Below, in pieces: positions 34,701-48,482 of a stretch of 64,000 nt of DNA; the first letter of the stretch is position 1; every line of letters begins with the position of its first letter. The position numbers and the translations under genes are program-made. Under the pieces are notes generated by a model. It saw only the letters and a list, made by a program, of their open reading frames with translations. It was not told the DNA's origin and ran no database searches. Origin of the DNA: Karalla daura (lineage: Eukaryota; Chordata; Actinopteri; Chaetodontiformes; Leiognathidae); NCBI GenBank assembly GCA_029224185.1, contig JANZKI010000131.1, positions 1 to 64,000 of the forward strand, given 5' to 3'.

Positions 34701-37700
34701 CATGCACCATTGGCAAAGACAGAGTGCAGCAACAGGCCTGAAAAGTGTTTAGAATGCTTATTTGAGCCTGTTTAAAGCCCCCTGCATAGGGGACTGTGGG
34801 GAAAAGCGCTTTGAAAAAGTTTGACACATGCACCATTGGCCAATACGCAGTGCAGCAACAGGCCTGAAAAGTGTTTAGAACGCTCATTTGAGCCATTTTA
34901 CAGCCCCCTTTATGGGAGACTGTGGGGAAAAGCGCTTTGAAAAGGTTTGTTGACACATGCACCATTGGCGAAGACGCAGTGCAGCAACAGGCCCGAAGAG
35001 TGTTTAGAACGCTTCGTTGAGCCTGTTTACAGCCCCCTGCACCTGCATAGGAGAGTGTGGGGAAAAGCGCTTTGAAAAGGTTTGTTGACACATGCACCAC
35101 TGGCCAATACGCAGTGCAGCAACAGGCCTGAAAAGTGTTTAGAACGCTTAGTTGAGCCTGTTTAAAGCCCCCTGCAAAGGAGACTGTGGGGAAAAGCGTT
35201 TTGAAAAAGTTTGTTGACACATGCACCATTGGCCAATACGCAGTGCAGCAACAGGCCTAAACAGTGTTTAGAACGCCTAGTTGGGCCTGTTTACAGCCCC
35301 CTGCGTAAGAAACGTTGGGGAAAAGCGCTTTGAAAAAGTGTGTTGACGCATTCACCATGGGCCATTACGCAGTGCAGCAACAGGCCTAAACAGTGTTTAG
35401 AAGGCCTAGTTGGGCCTGTTTAAAACCCCCTGCATTGGAAACGGTGGGGAAAAGTGCTTTGAAAAAGTGTGTACACATTCACCATCGGACATTACGCAGT
35501 GCAGCAACAGGCCTAAACAGTGTTTAGAAGGCCTAGTTGGGCCTGTTTAAAACCCCCTGCATTGGAAACGGTGGGGAAAAGCGCTTTGAAAAAGTGTGTA
35601 CGCATTCACCATGGGCCATTACGCAGTGCAGCAAGAGGCCTAAACAGTGTTTAAAACGCCTAGTTGGGCCTGTTTACAGCCCCCTGCGTAGGAAACGGTG
35701 GGGAAAAGCGCTTTGAAAAAGTGTGTTGACGCATTCACCATGGGCCATTACGTAGTGCAGCAACAGGCCTAAACAGTGTTTAGAGCGCCTAGTTGGGCCT
35801 GTTTACAGCCCCCTGCGTAAGAAACGGTGGGGAAAAGCGCTTTGAAAAAGTGTGTTGACGCATTCACCATGGGCCACTTAGCAGTGCAGCAACAGGCCTA
35901 AACAGTGTTTAAAACGCCTAGTTGGGCCTGTTTACAACCCCCTGCATTGGAAACGGTGGGGAAAAGCGCTTTGAAAAAGTGTGTTGACGCATTCACCATC
36001 GGCCATTACGCAGTGCAGCAACAGGCCTAAACAATGTTTAGAACGCCTAGTTGGGCCTATTTACAGCCCCCTGCGTAGGAAACGGTGGGGAAAAGCGCAT
36101 TGAAAAAGTTTGACACATGCGCCATTGGCCAATACGCGGTGCAGCAACAGGCCAAAACAGTGTTTAGAACGCCTAGTTGGGCCTGTTTAAAGCCCCCTGC
36201 AAAGGAGACTGTGGGGAAAAGCGTTTTGAAAAAGTTTGTTGACACATGCACCATTGGCCAATACGCAGTGCAGCAACAGGCCTAAACAGTGTTTAGAACG
36301 CCTAGTTGAGCCTGTTTAAAGCCCCCTGCAAAGGAGACTGTGGGGAAAAGCGTTTTGAAAAAGTTTGTTGACACATGCACCATTGGCCAATACGCAGTGC
36401 AGCAACAGGCCTAAACAGTGTTTAGAACGCCTAGTTGGGCCTGTTTACAGCCCCCTGCATCAGAAACGGTGGGAAAAAGCGCTTTGAAAAAGTGTGTTGA
36501 CGCATTCACCATGGGCCATTACGCAGTGCAGCAACAGGCCTAAACAGTGTTTAGAACGCCTAGTTGGGCCTGTTTACAGCCCCCTGCGTAGGAAACGGTG
36601 GGGAAAAGCGCTTTGAAAAAGTGTGTTGACGCATTCACCATCGGCCATTACGCAGTGCATCAACAGGCCAAAACAGTGTTTAGATCGCCTAGTTGGGCCT
36701 GTTTACAGCCCCCTGCGTCGGAAACGGTGAGGATAAGCGCTTTGAAAAAGTGTGTTGACGCATTCACCATTGGCCATGACGCAGTGCAGCAACAGGCCTA
36801 AACAGTGTTTAGAACGCCTAGTTGGGCCTGTTTACAGCCCCCTGCATCGGAAACGGTGGGAAAAAGCGCTTTGAAAAAGTGTGTTGACGCATTCACCATC
36901 GGACATTACGCAGTGCAGCAACAGGCCTAAACAGTGTTTAGAACGCCTAGTTGGGGCTGTTTACAGCCCCCTGCATCAGAAACGGTGGGAAAAAGCGCTT
37001 TGAAAAAGTGTGTTGACGCATTCACCATGGGCCATTACACAGTGCAGCAACAGGCCTAAACAGTGTTTAGATCGCCTAGTTGGGCCTGTTTACAGCCCCC
37101 TGCGTAAGAAACGTTGGGGAAAAGCGCTTTGAAAAAGTGTGTTGACGCATTCACCATGGGCCACTTAGCAGTGCAGCAACAGGCCTAAACAGTGTTTAAA
37201 ACGCCTAGTTGGGCCTGTTTACAACCCCCTGCATTGGAAACGGTGGGGAAAAGCGCTTTGAAAAAGTGTGTTGACGCATTCACCATCGGCCATTACGCAG
37301 TGCAGCAACAGGCCTAAACAATGTTTAGAACGCCTAGTTGGGCCTATTTACAGCCCCCTGCGTAGGAAACGGTGGGGAAAAGCGCTTTGAAAAAGTGTGT
37401 TGACGCATTCACCATCGGCCATTACGCAGTGCATCAACAGGCCAAAACAATATTTAGAACGCCTAGTTGGGCCTATTTACAGCCCCCTGCGTAGGAAACG
37501 GTGGGGAAAAGCGCTTTGAAAAAGTGTGTTGACGCATTCACCATTGGCCATGACGCAGTGCAGCAACAGGCCTAAACAGTGTTTAGAACGCCTAGTTGGG
37601 CCTGTTTACAGCCCCCTGCATCAGAAACGGTGGGAAAAAGCGCTTTGAAAAAGTGTGTTGACGCATTCACCATGGGCCATTACGCAGTGCAGCAACAGGC

Positions 37701-40700
37701 CTAAACAGTGTTTAGAACGCCTAGTTGGGCCTGTTTACAGCCCCCTGCATCAGAAACGGTGGGAAAAAGCGCTTTGAAAAAGTGTGTTGACGCATTCAAC
37801 ATGGGCCATTACGCAGTGCAGCAACAGGCCTAAACAGTGTTTAGAACGCCTAGTTGGGCCTGTTTACAGCCCCCTGCGTACGAAACGTTGGGGAAAAGCG
37901 CTTTGAAAAAGTGTGTTGACGCATTCACCATGGGCCACTTACTAGTGCAGCAACAGGCCTAAAAAGTGTTTAAAACGCCTAGTTGGGCCTGTTTACAACC
38001 CCCTGCATTGGAAACGGTGGGGAAAAGCGCTTTGAAAAAGTGTGTACGCATTCACCATGGGCCATTACGCAGTGCAGCAAGAGGCCTAAACAGTGTTTAA
38101 AACGCCTAGTTGGGCCTGTTTACAGCCCCCTGCATCAGAAACGGTGGGGAAAAGCGCTTTGAAAAAGTGTGTTGACGCATTCACCATGGGCCATTACGCA
38201 GTGCAGCAACAGGCCTAAACAGTGTTTAGAACGCCTAGTTGGGCCTGTTTACAGCCCCCTGCGTAAGAAACGTTGGGGAAAAGCGCTTTGAAAAAGTGTG
38301 TTGACGCATTCACCATGGGCCACTTACTAGTGCAGCAACAGGCCTAAAAAGTGTTTAAAACGCCTAGTTGGGCCTGTTTACAGCCCCCTGCATCAGAAAC
38401 GGTGGGAAAAAGCGCTTTGAAAAAGTGTGTTGACGCATTCACCATGGGCCATTACGCAGTGCAGCAACAGGCCTAAACAGTGTTTAAAACGCCTAGTTGG
38501 GCCTGTTTACAACCCCCTGCATTGGAAACGGTGGGGAAAAGCGCTTTGAAAAAGTGTGTTGACGCATTCACCATCGGCCATTACGCAGTGCATCAACAGG
38601 CCAAAACAGTGTTTAGATCGCCTAGTTGGGCCTGTTTACAGCCCCCTGCGTCGGAAACGGTGAGGATAAGCGCTTTGAAAAAGTGTGTTGACGCATTCAC
38701 CATTGGCCATGACGCAGTGCAGCAACAGGCCTAAACAGTGTTTAGATCGCCTAGTTGGGCCTGTTTACAGCCCCCTGCATCAGAAACGGTGGGAAAAAGC
38801 GCTTTGAAAAAGTGTGTTGACGCATTCACCATGGGCCTTTACGCAGTGCAGCAACAGGCCTAAACAGTGTTTAAAACGCCTAGTTGGGCCTGTTTACAAC
38901 CCCCTGCATTGGAAACGGTGGGGAAAAGCGCTTTGAAAAAGTGTGTTGACGCATTCACCATTGGCCATTACGCAGTGCAGCAACAGGCCTAAACAATGTT
39001 TAGAACGCCTAGTTGGGCCTATTTACAGCCCCCTGCGTAGGAAACGGTGGGGAAAAGCGCATTGAAAAAGTTTGACACATGCGCCATTGGCCAATACGCA
39101 GTGCAGCAACAGGCCAAAACAGTGTTTAGAACGCTTATTTGAGCCTGTTTACAGCCCCCTTCATGGGAGACTGTGGGGAAAAGCGCTTTCAAAAAGTTTG
39201 TTGACACATGCACCATTGGCAAAGACAGAGTGCAGCAACAGGCCTGAAAAGTGTTTAGAATGCTTATTTGAGCCTGTTTAAAGCCCCCTGCATAGGGGAC
39301 TGTGGGGAAAAGCGCTTTGAAAAAGTTTGACACATGCACCATTGGCCAATACGCAGTGCAGCAACAGGCCTGAAAAGTGTTTAGAACGCTCATTTGAGCC
39401 ATTTTACAGCCCCCTTTATGGGAGACTGTGGGGAAAAGCGCTTTGAAAAGGTTTGTTGACACATGCACCATTGGCTAAGACGCAGTGCTGCAACAGGCCT
39501 AAACAATATTTAGAACGCCTAGTTGGGCCTATTTACAGCCCCCTGCGTAGGAAACGGTGGGGAAAAGCGCTTTGAAAAAGTGTGTTGACGCATTCACCAT
39601 CGGCCATTACGCAGTGCATCAACAGGCCAAAACAGTGTTTAGATCGCCTAGTTGGGCCTGTTTACAGCCCCCTGCGTCGGAAACGGTGAGGATAAGCGCT
39701 TTGAAAAAGTGTGTTGACGCATTCACCATTGGCCATGACGCAGTGCAGCAACAGGCCTAAACAGTGTTTAGAACGCCTAGTTGGGCCTGTTTACAGCCCC
39801 CTGCATCAGAAACGGTGGGAAAAAGCGCTTTGAAAAAGTGTGTTGACGCATTCACCATGGGCCATTACGCAGTGCAGCAACAGGCCTAAACAGTGTTTAG
39901 AACGCCTAGTTGGGCCTGTTTACAGCCCCCTGCGTAAGAAACGTTGGGGAAAAGCGCTTTGAAAAAGTGTGTTGACGCATTCACCATGGGCCACTTACTA
40001 GTGCAGCAACAGGCCTAAAAAGTGTTTAAAACGCCTAGTTGGGCCTGTTTACAACCCCCTGCATTGGAAACGGTGGGGAAAAGCGCTTTGAAAAAGTGTG
40101 TTGACGCATTCACCATCGGCCATTACGCACTGCATCAACAGGCCAAAACAGTGTTTAGATCGCCTAGTTGGGCCTGTTTACAGCCCCCTGCGTCGGAAAT
40201 GGTGAGGATAAGCGCTTTGAAAAAGTGTGTTGACGCATTCACCATTGGCCATGACGCAGTGCAGCAACAGGCCTAAACAGTGTTTAGAACGCCTAGTTGG
40301 GCCTGTTTACAGCCCCCTGCGTAGGAAACGGTGGGAAAAAGCGCTTTGAAAAAGTGTGTTGACGCATTCACCATGGGCCATTACGCAGTGCAGCAACAGG
40401 CCTAAACAGTGTTTAAAACGCCTAGTTGGGCCTGTTTACAACCCCCTGCATCGGAAACGGTGGGGAAAAGCGCTTTGAAAAAGTGTGTTGACGCATTCAC
40501 CATCGGCCATTACGCAGTGCAGCAACAGGCCTAAACAATGTTTAGAACGCCGAGTTGGGCCTATTTACAGCCCCCTGCGTAGGAAACGGTGGGGAAAAGC
40601 GCATTGAAAAAGTTTGACACATGCGCCATTGGCCAATACGCAGTGCAGCAACAGGCCAAAACAGTGTTTAGAACGCTTATTTGAGCCTGTTTACAGCCCC

Positions 40701-43216
40701 CTTCATGGGAGACTGTGGGGAAAAGCGCTTTCAAAAAGTTTGTTGACACATGCACCATTGGCAAAGACAGAGTGCAGCAACAGGCCTGAAAAGTGTTTAG
40801 AATGCTTATTTGAGCCTGTTTAAAGCCCCCTGCATAGGGGAATGTGGGGAAAAGCGCTTTGAAAAAGTTTGACACATGCACCATTGGCCAATACGCAGTG
40901 CAGCAACAGGCCTAAACAGTGTTTAGAACGCCTAGTTGGGCCTGTTTACAGCCCCCTGCATCAGAAACGGTGGGAAAAAGCGCTTTGAAAAAGTGTGTTG
41001 ACGCATTCACCATGGGCCATTACGCAGTGCAGCAACAGGCCTAAACAGTGTTTAGAACGCCTAGTTGGGCCTGTTTACAGCCCCCTGCATCAGAAACGGT
41101 GGGAAAAAGCGCTTTGAAAAAGTGTGTTGACGCATTCACCATGGGCCATTACGCAGTGCAGCAACAGGCCTAAACAGTGTTTAGAACGCCTAGTTGGGCC
41201 TGTTTACAGCCCCCTGCGTAAGAAACGTTGGGGAAAAGCGCTTTGAAAAAGTGTGTTGACGCATTCACCATGGGCCACTTACTAGTGCAGCAACAGGCCT
41301 AAAAAGTGTTTAAAACGCCTAGTTGGGCCTGTTTACAACCCCCTGCATTGGAAACGGTGGGGAAAAGCGCTTTGAAAAAGTGTGTTGACGCATTCACCAT
41401 CGGCCATTGCGCAGTACTGCAACAGGCCTAAACAATGTTTAGAACGCCTAGTTGGGCCTATTTACAGCCCCCTGCGTAGGAAACGGTGGGGAAAAGCGCT
41501 TTGAAAAAGTGTGTTGACGCATTCACCATCGGCCATTACGCAGTGCATCAACAGGCCAAAACAGTGTTTAGATCGCCTAGTTGGGCCTATTTACAGCCCC
41601 CTGCGTAGGAAACGGTGGGGAAAAGCGCATTGAAAAAGTTTGACACATGCGCCATTGGCCAATACGCAGTGCAGCAACAGGCCAAAACAGTGTTTAGAAC
41701 GCTTATTTGAGCCTGTTTACAGCCCCCTTCATGGGAGACTGTGGGGAAAAGCGCTTTCAAAAAGTTTGTTGACACATGCACCATTGGCAAAGACAGAGTG
41801 CAGCAACAGGCCTGAAAAGTGTTTAGAATGCTTATTTGAGCCTGTTTAAAGCCCCCTGCATAGGGGACTGTGGGGAAAAGCGCTTTGAAAAAGTTTGACA
41901 CATGCACCATTGGCCAATACGCAGTGCAGCAACAGGCCTGAAAAGTGTTTAGAACGCTCATTTGAGCCATTTTACAGCCCCCTTTATGGGAGACTGTGGG
42001 GAAAAGCGCTTTGAAAAGGTTTGTTGACACATGCACCATTGGCTAAGACGCAGTGCTGCAACAGGCCTAAACAATATTTAGAACGCCTAGTTGGGCCTAT
42101 TTACAGCCCCCTGCGTAGGAAACGGTGGGGAAAAGCGCTTTGAAAAAGTGTGTTGACGCATTCACCATCGGCCATTACGCAGTGCATCAACAGGCCAAAA
42201 CAGTGTTTAGATCGCCTAGTTGGGCCTGTTTACAGCCCCCTGCGTCGGAAACGGTGAGGATAAGCGCTTTGAAAAAGTGTGTTGACGCATTCACCATTGG
42301 CCATGACGCAGTGCAGCAACAGGCCTAAACAGTGTTTAGAACGCCTAGTTGGGCCTGTTTACAGCCCCCTGCATCAGAAACGGTGGGAAAAAGCGCTTTG
42401 AAAAAGTGTGTTGACGCATTCACCATGGGCCATTACGCAGTGCAGCAACAGGCCTAAACAGTGTTTAGAACGCCTAGTTGGGCCTGTTTACAGCCCCCTG
42501 CGTAAGAAACGTTGGGGAAAAGCGCTTTGAAAAAGTGTGTTGACGCATTCACCATGGGCCACTTACTAGTGCAGCAACAGGCCTAAAAAGTGTTTAAAAC
42601 GCCTAGTTGGGCCTGTTTACAACCCCCTGCATTGGAAACGGTGGGGAAAAGCGCTTTGAAAAAGTGTGTTGACGCATTCACCATCGGCCATTACGCAGTG
42701 CTGCAACAGGCCTAAACAATGTTTAGAACGCCTAGTTGGGCCTATTTACAGCCCCCTGCGTAGGAAACGGTGGGGAAAAGCGCTTTGAAAAAGTGTGTTG
42801 ACGCATTCACCATCGGCCATTACGCAGTGCATCAACAGGCCAAAACAGTGTTTAGATCGCCTAGTTGGGCCTGTTTACAGCCCCCTGCGTCGGAAATGGT
42901 GAGGATAAGCGCTTTGAAAAAGTGTGTTGACGCATTCACCATTGGCCATGACGCAGTGCAGCAACAGGCCTAAACAGTGTTTAGAACGCCTAGTTGGGCC
43001 TGTTTACAGCCCCCTGCGTAGGAAACGGTGGGAAAAAGCGCTTTGAAAAAGTGTGTTGACGCATTCACCATGGGCCATTACGCAGTGCAGCAACAGGCCT
43101 AAACAGTGTTTAGAACGCCTAGTTGGGCCTGTTTACAACCCCCTGCATCGGAAACGGTGGGGAAAAGCGCTTTGAAAAAGTGTGTTGACGCATTCACCAT
43201 CGGCCATTACGCAGTG
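31768..43216 (+). repeat. 11.4-kb duplicated segment, copy 2
   Basis: This is the near-identical counterpart of 18,532-29,980 at a constant +13,236. Private bases include T at 38,962 and G at 41,409. It ends at about 43,216, where the template jumps back by 1,671 bp (matching from 28,310), which adds one further 13-monomer unit. Confidence 0.9.
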
Positions 43217-46200
43217 CATCAACAGGCCAAAACAGTGTTTAGATCGCCTAGTTGGGCCTATTTACAGCCCCCTGCGTAGGAAACGGTGGGGAAAAGCGCA
43301 TTGAAAAAGTTTGACACATGCGCCATTGGCCAATACGCAGTGCAGCAACAGGCCAAAACAGTGTTTAGAACGCTTATTTGAGCCTGTTTACAGCCCCCTT
43401 CATGGGAGACTGTGGGGAAAAGCGCTTTCAAAAAGTTTGTTGACACATGCACCATTGGCAAAGACAGAGTGCAGCAACAGGCCTGAAAAGTGTTTAGAAT
43501 GCTTATTTGAGCCTGTTTAAAGCCCCCTGCATAGGGGACTGTGGGGAAAAGCGCTTTGAAAAAGTTTGACACATGCACCATTGGCCAATACGCAGTGCAG
43601 CAACAGGCCTGAAAAGTGTTTAGAACGCTCATTTGAGCCATTTTACAGCCCCCTTTATGGGAGACTGTGGGGAAAAGCGCTTTGAAAAGGTTTGTTGACA
43701 CATGCACCATTGGCTAAGACGCAGTGCTGCAACAGGCCTAAACAATATTTAGAACGCCTAGTTGGGCCTATTTACAGCCCCCTGCGTAGGAAACGGTGGG
43801 GAAAAGCGCTTTGAAAAAGTGTGTTGACGCATTCACCATCGGCCATTACGCAGTGCATCAACAGGCCAAAACAGTGTTTAGATCGCCTAGTTGGGCCTGT
43901 TTACAGCCCCCTGCGTCGGAAACGGTGAGGATAAGCGCTTTGAAAAAGTGTGTTGACGCATTCACCATTGGCCATGACGCAGTGCAGCAACAGGCCTAAA
44001 CAGTGTTTAGAACGCCTAGTTGGGCCTGTTTACAGCCCCCTGCATCAGAAACGGTGGGAAAAAGCGCTTTGAAAAAGTGTGTTGACGCATTCACCATGGG
44101 CCATTACGCAGTGCAGCAACAGGCCTAAACAGTGTTTAGAACGCCTAGTTGGGCCTGTTTACAGCCCCCTGCGTAAGAAACGTTGGGGAAAAGCGCTTTG
44201 AAAAAGTGTGTTGACGCATTCACCATGGGCCACTTACTAGTGCAGCAACAGGCCTAAAAAGTGTTTAAAACGCCTAGTTGGGCCTGTTTACAACCCCCTG
44301 CATTGGAAACGGTGGGGAAAAGCGCTTTGAAAAAGTGTGTTGACGCATTCACCATCGGCCATTACGCAGTGCTGCAACAGGCCTAAACAATGTTTAGAAC
44401 GCCTAGTTGGGCCTATTTACAGCCCCCTGCGTAGGAAACGGTGGGGAAAAGCGCTTTGAAAAAGTGTGTTGACGCATTCACCATCGGCCATTACGCAGTG
44501 CATCAACAGGCCAAAACAGTGTTTAGATCGCCTAGTTGGGCCTGTTTACAGCCCCCTGCGTCGGAAATGGTGAGGATAAGCGCTTTGAAAAAGTGTGTTG
44601 ACGCATTCACCATTGGCCATGACGCAGTGCAGCAACAGGCCTAAACAGTGTTTAGAACGCCTAGTTGGGCCTGTTTACAGCCCCCTGCGTAGGAAACGGT
44701 GGGAAAAAGCGCTTTGAAAAAGTGTGTTGACGCATTCACCATGGGCCATTACGCAGTGCAGCAACAGGCCTAAACAGTGTTTAGAACGCCTAGTTGGGCC
44801 TGTTTACAACCCCCTGCATCGGAAACGGTGGGGAAAAGCGCTTTGAAAAAGTGTGTTGACGCATTCACCATCGGCCATTACGCAGTGCAGCAACAGGCCT
44901 AAACAATGTTTAGAACGCCGAGTTGGGCCTATTTACAGCCCCCTGCGTAGGAAACGGTGGGGAAAAGCGCATTGAAAAAGTTTTACACATGCGCCATTGG
45001 CCAATACGCAGTGCAGCAACAGGCCAAAACAGTGTTTAGAACGCTTATTTGAGCCTGTTTACAGCCCCCTTCATGGGAGACTGTGGGGAAAAGCGCTTTC
45101 AAAAAGTTTGTTGACACATGCACCATTGGCAAAGACAGAGTGCAGCAACAGGCCTGAAAAGTGTTTAGAATGCTTATTTGAGCCTGTTTAAAGCCCCCTG
45201 CATAGGGGAATGTGGGGAAAAGCGCTTTGAAAAAGTTTGACACATGCACCATTGGCCAATACGCAGTGCAGCAACAGGCCTAAACAGTGTTTAGAACGCC
45301 TAGTTGGGCCTGTTTACAGCCCCCTGCATCAGAAACGGTGGGAAAAAGCGCTTTGAAAAAGTGTGTTGACGCATTCACCATGGGCCATTACGCAGTGCAG
45401 CAACAGGCCTAAACAGTGTTTAGAACGCCTAGTTGGGCCTGTTTACAGCCCCCTGCATCAGAAACGGTGGGAAAAAGCGCTTTGAAAAAGTGTGTTGACG
45501 CATTCACCATGGGCCATTACGCAGTGCAGCAACAGGCCTAAACAGTGTTTAGAACGCCTAGTTGGGCCTGTTTACAGCCCCCTGCGTAAGAAACGTTGGG
45601 GAAAAGCGCTTTGAAAAAGTGTGTTGACGCATTCACCATGGGCCACTTACTAGTGCAGCAACAGGCCTAAAAAGTGTTTAAAACGCCTAGTTGGGCCTGT
45701 TTACAACCCCCTGCATTGGAAACGGTGGGGAAAAGCGCTTTGAAAAAGTGTGTTGACGCATTCACCATCGGCCATTACGCAGTGCTGCAACAGGCCTAAA
45801 CAATGTTTAGAACGCCTAGTTGGGCCTATTTACAGCCCCCTGCGTAGGAAACGGTGGGGAAAAGCGCTTTGAAAAAGTGTGTTGACGCATTCACCATCGG
45901 CCATTACGCAGTGCATCAACAGGCCAAAACAGTGTTTAGATCGCCTAGTTGGGCCTGTTTACAGCCCCCTGCGTCGGAAATGGTGAGGATAAGCGCTTTG
46001 AAAAAGTGTGTTGACGCATTCACCATTGGCCATGACGCAGTGCAGCAACAGGCCTAAACAGTGTTTAGAACGCCTAGTTGGGCCTGTTTACAGCCCCCTG
46101 CGTAGGAAACGGTGGGAAAAAGCGCTTTGAAAAAGTGTGTTGACGCATTCACCATGGGCCATTACGCAGTGCAGCAACAGGCCTAAACAGTGTTTAAAAC

Positions 46201-46920
46201 GCCTAGTTGGGCCTGTTTACAACCCCCTGCATTGGAAACGGTGGGGAAAAGCGCTTTGAAAAAGTGTGTTGACGCATTCACCATCGGCCATTACGCAGTG
46301 CAGCAACAGGCCTAAACAATGTTTAGAACGCCTAGTTGGGCCTATTTACAGCCCCCTGCGTATGAAACGGTGGGGAAAAGCGCATTGAAAAAGTTTGACA
46401 CATGCGCCATTGGCCAATACGCAGTGCAGCAACAGGCCAAAACAGTGTTTAGAACGCTTATTTGAGCCTGTTTACAGCCCCCTTCATGGGAGACTGTGGG
46501 GAAAAGCGCTTTCAAAAAGTTTGTTGACACATGCACCATTGGCAAAGACAGAGTGCAGCAACAGGCCTGAAAAGTGTTTAGAATGCTTATTTGAGCCTGT
46601 TTAAAGCCCCCTGCATAGGGGACTGTGGGGAAAAGCGCTTTGAAAAAGTTTGACACATGCACCATTGGCCAATACGCAGTGCAGCAACAGGCCTAAACAG
46701 TGTTTAGAACGCCTAGTTGGGCCTGTTTACAGCCCCCTGCATCAGAAACGGTGGGAAAAAGCGCTTTGAAAAAGTGTGTTGACGCATTCACCATGGGCCA
46801 TTACGCAGTGCAGCAACAGGCCTAAACAGTGTTTAGAACGCCTAGTTGGGCCTGTTTACAGGCCCCTGCATCAGAAACGGTGGGAAAAAGCGCTTTGAAA
46901 AAGTGTGTTGACGCATTCAC
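43217..46920 (+). repeat. Segment matching 28,310-32,013
   Basis: The offset is a constant 14,907. It carries the private GTTTTACACATG change near 44,983 and the GCGTATGAAACGG change near 46,362. Its left junction lies in ACGCAGTGCATCAACAGG and its right junction near GCATTCACCATGGGCCA, both conserved tracts of the monomer. Confidence 0.85.
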
Positions 46921-48204
46921 CATGGGCCACTTACTAGTGCAGCAACAGGCCTAAAAAGTGTTTAAAACGCCTAGTTGGGCCTGTTTACAACCCCCTGCAT
47001 TGGAAACGGTGGGGAAAAGCGCTTTGAAAAAGTGTGTTGACGCATTCACCATCGGCCATTACGCAGTGCTGCAACAGGCCTAAACAATGTTTAGAACGCC
47101 TAGTTGGGCCTATTTACAGCCCCCTGCGTAGGAAACGGTGGGGAAAAGCGCTTTGAAAAAGTGTGTTGACGCATTCACCATCGGCCATTACGCAGTGCAT
47201 CAACAGGCCAAAACAGTGTTTAGATCGCCTAGTTGGGCCTGTTTACAGCCCCCTGCGTCGGAAATGGTGAGGATAAGCGCTTTGAAAAAGTGTGTTGACG
47301 CATTCACCATTGGCCATGACGCAGTGCAGCAACAGGCCTAAACAGTGTTTAGAACGCCTAGTTGGGCCTGTTTACAGCCCCCTGCGTAGGAAACGGTGGG
47401 AAAAAGCGCTTTGAAAAAGTGTGTTGACGCATTCACCATGGGCCATTACGCAGTGCAGCAACAGGCCTAAACAGTGTTTAAAACGCCTAGTTGGGCCTGT
47501 TTACAACCCCCTGCATTGGAAACGGTGGGGAAAAGCGCTTTGAAAAAGTGTGTTGACGCATTCACCATCGGCCATTACGCAGTGCAGCAACAGGCCTAAA
47601 CAATGTTTAGAACGCCTAGTTGGGCCTATTTACAGCCCCCTGCGTATGAAACGGTGGGGAAAAGCGCATTGAAAAAGTTTGACACATGCGCCATTGGCCA
47701 ATACGCAGTGCAGCAACAGGCCAAAACAGTGTTTAGAACGCTTATTTGAGCCTGTTTACAGCCCCCTTCATGGGAGACTGTGGGGAAAAGCGCTTTCAAA
47801 AAGTTTGTTGACACATGCACCATTGGCAAAGACAGAGTGCAGCAACAGGCCTGAAAAGTGTTTAGAATGCTTATTTGAGCCTGTTTAAAGCCCCCTGCAT
47901 AGGGGACTGTGGGGAAAAGCGCTTTGAAAAAGTTTGACACATGCACCATTGGCCAATACGCAGTGCAGCAACAGGCCTAAACAGTGTTTAGAACGCCTAG
48001 TTGGGCCTGTTTACAGCCCCCTGCATCAGAAACGGTGGGAAAAAGCGCTTTGAAAAAGTGTGTTGACGCATTCACCATGGGCCATTACGCAGTGCAGCAA
48101 CAGGCCTAAACAGTGTTTAGAACGCCTAGTTGGGCCTGTTTACAGGCCCCTGCATCAGAAACGGTGGGAAAAAGCGCTTTGAAAAAGTGTGTTGACGCAT
48201 TCAC
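45637..48204 (+). repeat. 1,284-bp tandem duplication (two copies)
   Basis: 45,637-46,920 is repeated directly as 46,921-48,204. The counterpart at 30,730-32,013 is single. The duplicated unit is about ten monomers with one short type a cassette and the GCGTATGAAACGG marker, which therefore appears twice (46,362 and 47,646). Confidence 0.85.
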
Positions 48205-48482
48205 CATGGGCCAATACGCAGTGCAGCAACAGGCCTAAACAGTGTTTAGAACGCCTAGTTGGGCCTGTTTACAGCCCCCTGCGTAAGAAACGTTGGGGAA
48301 AAGCGCTTTGAAAAAGTGTGTTGACGCATTCACCATGGGCCACTTACTAGTGCAGCAACAGGCCTAAAAAGTGTTTAAAACGCCTAGTTGGGCCTGTTTA
48401 CAACCCCCTGCATTGGAAACGGTGGGGAAAAGCGCTTTGAAAAAGTGTGTTGACGCATTCACCATCGGCCATTACGCAGTGC

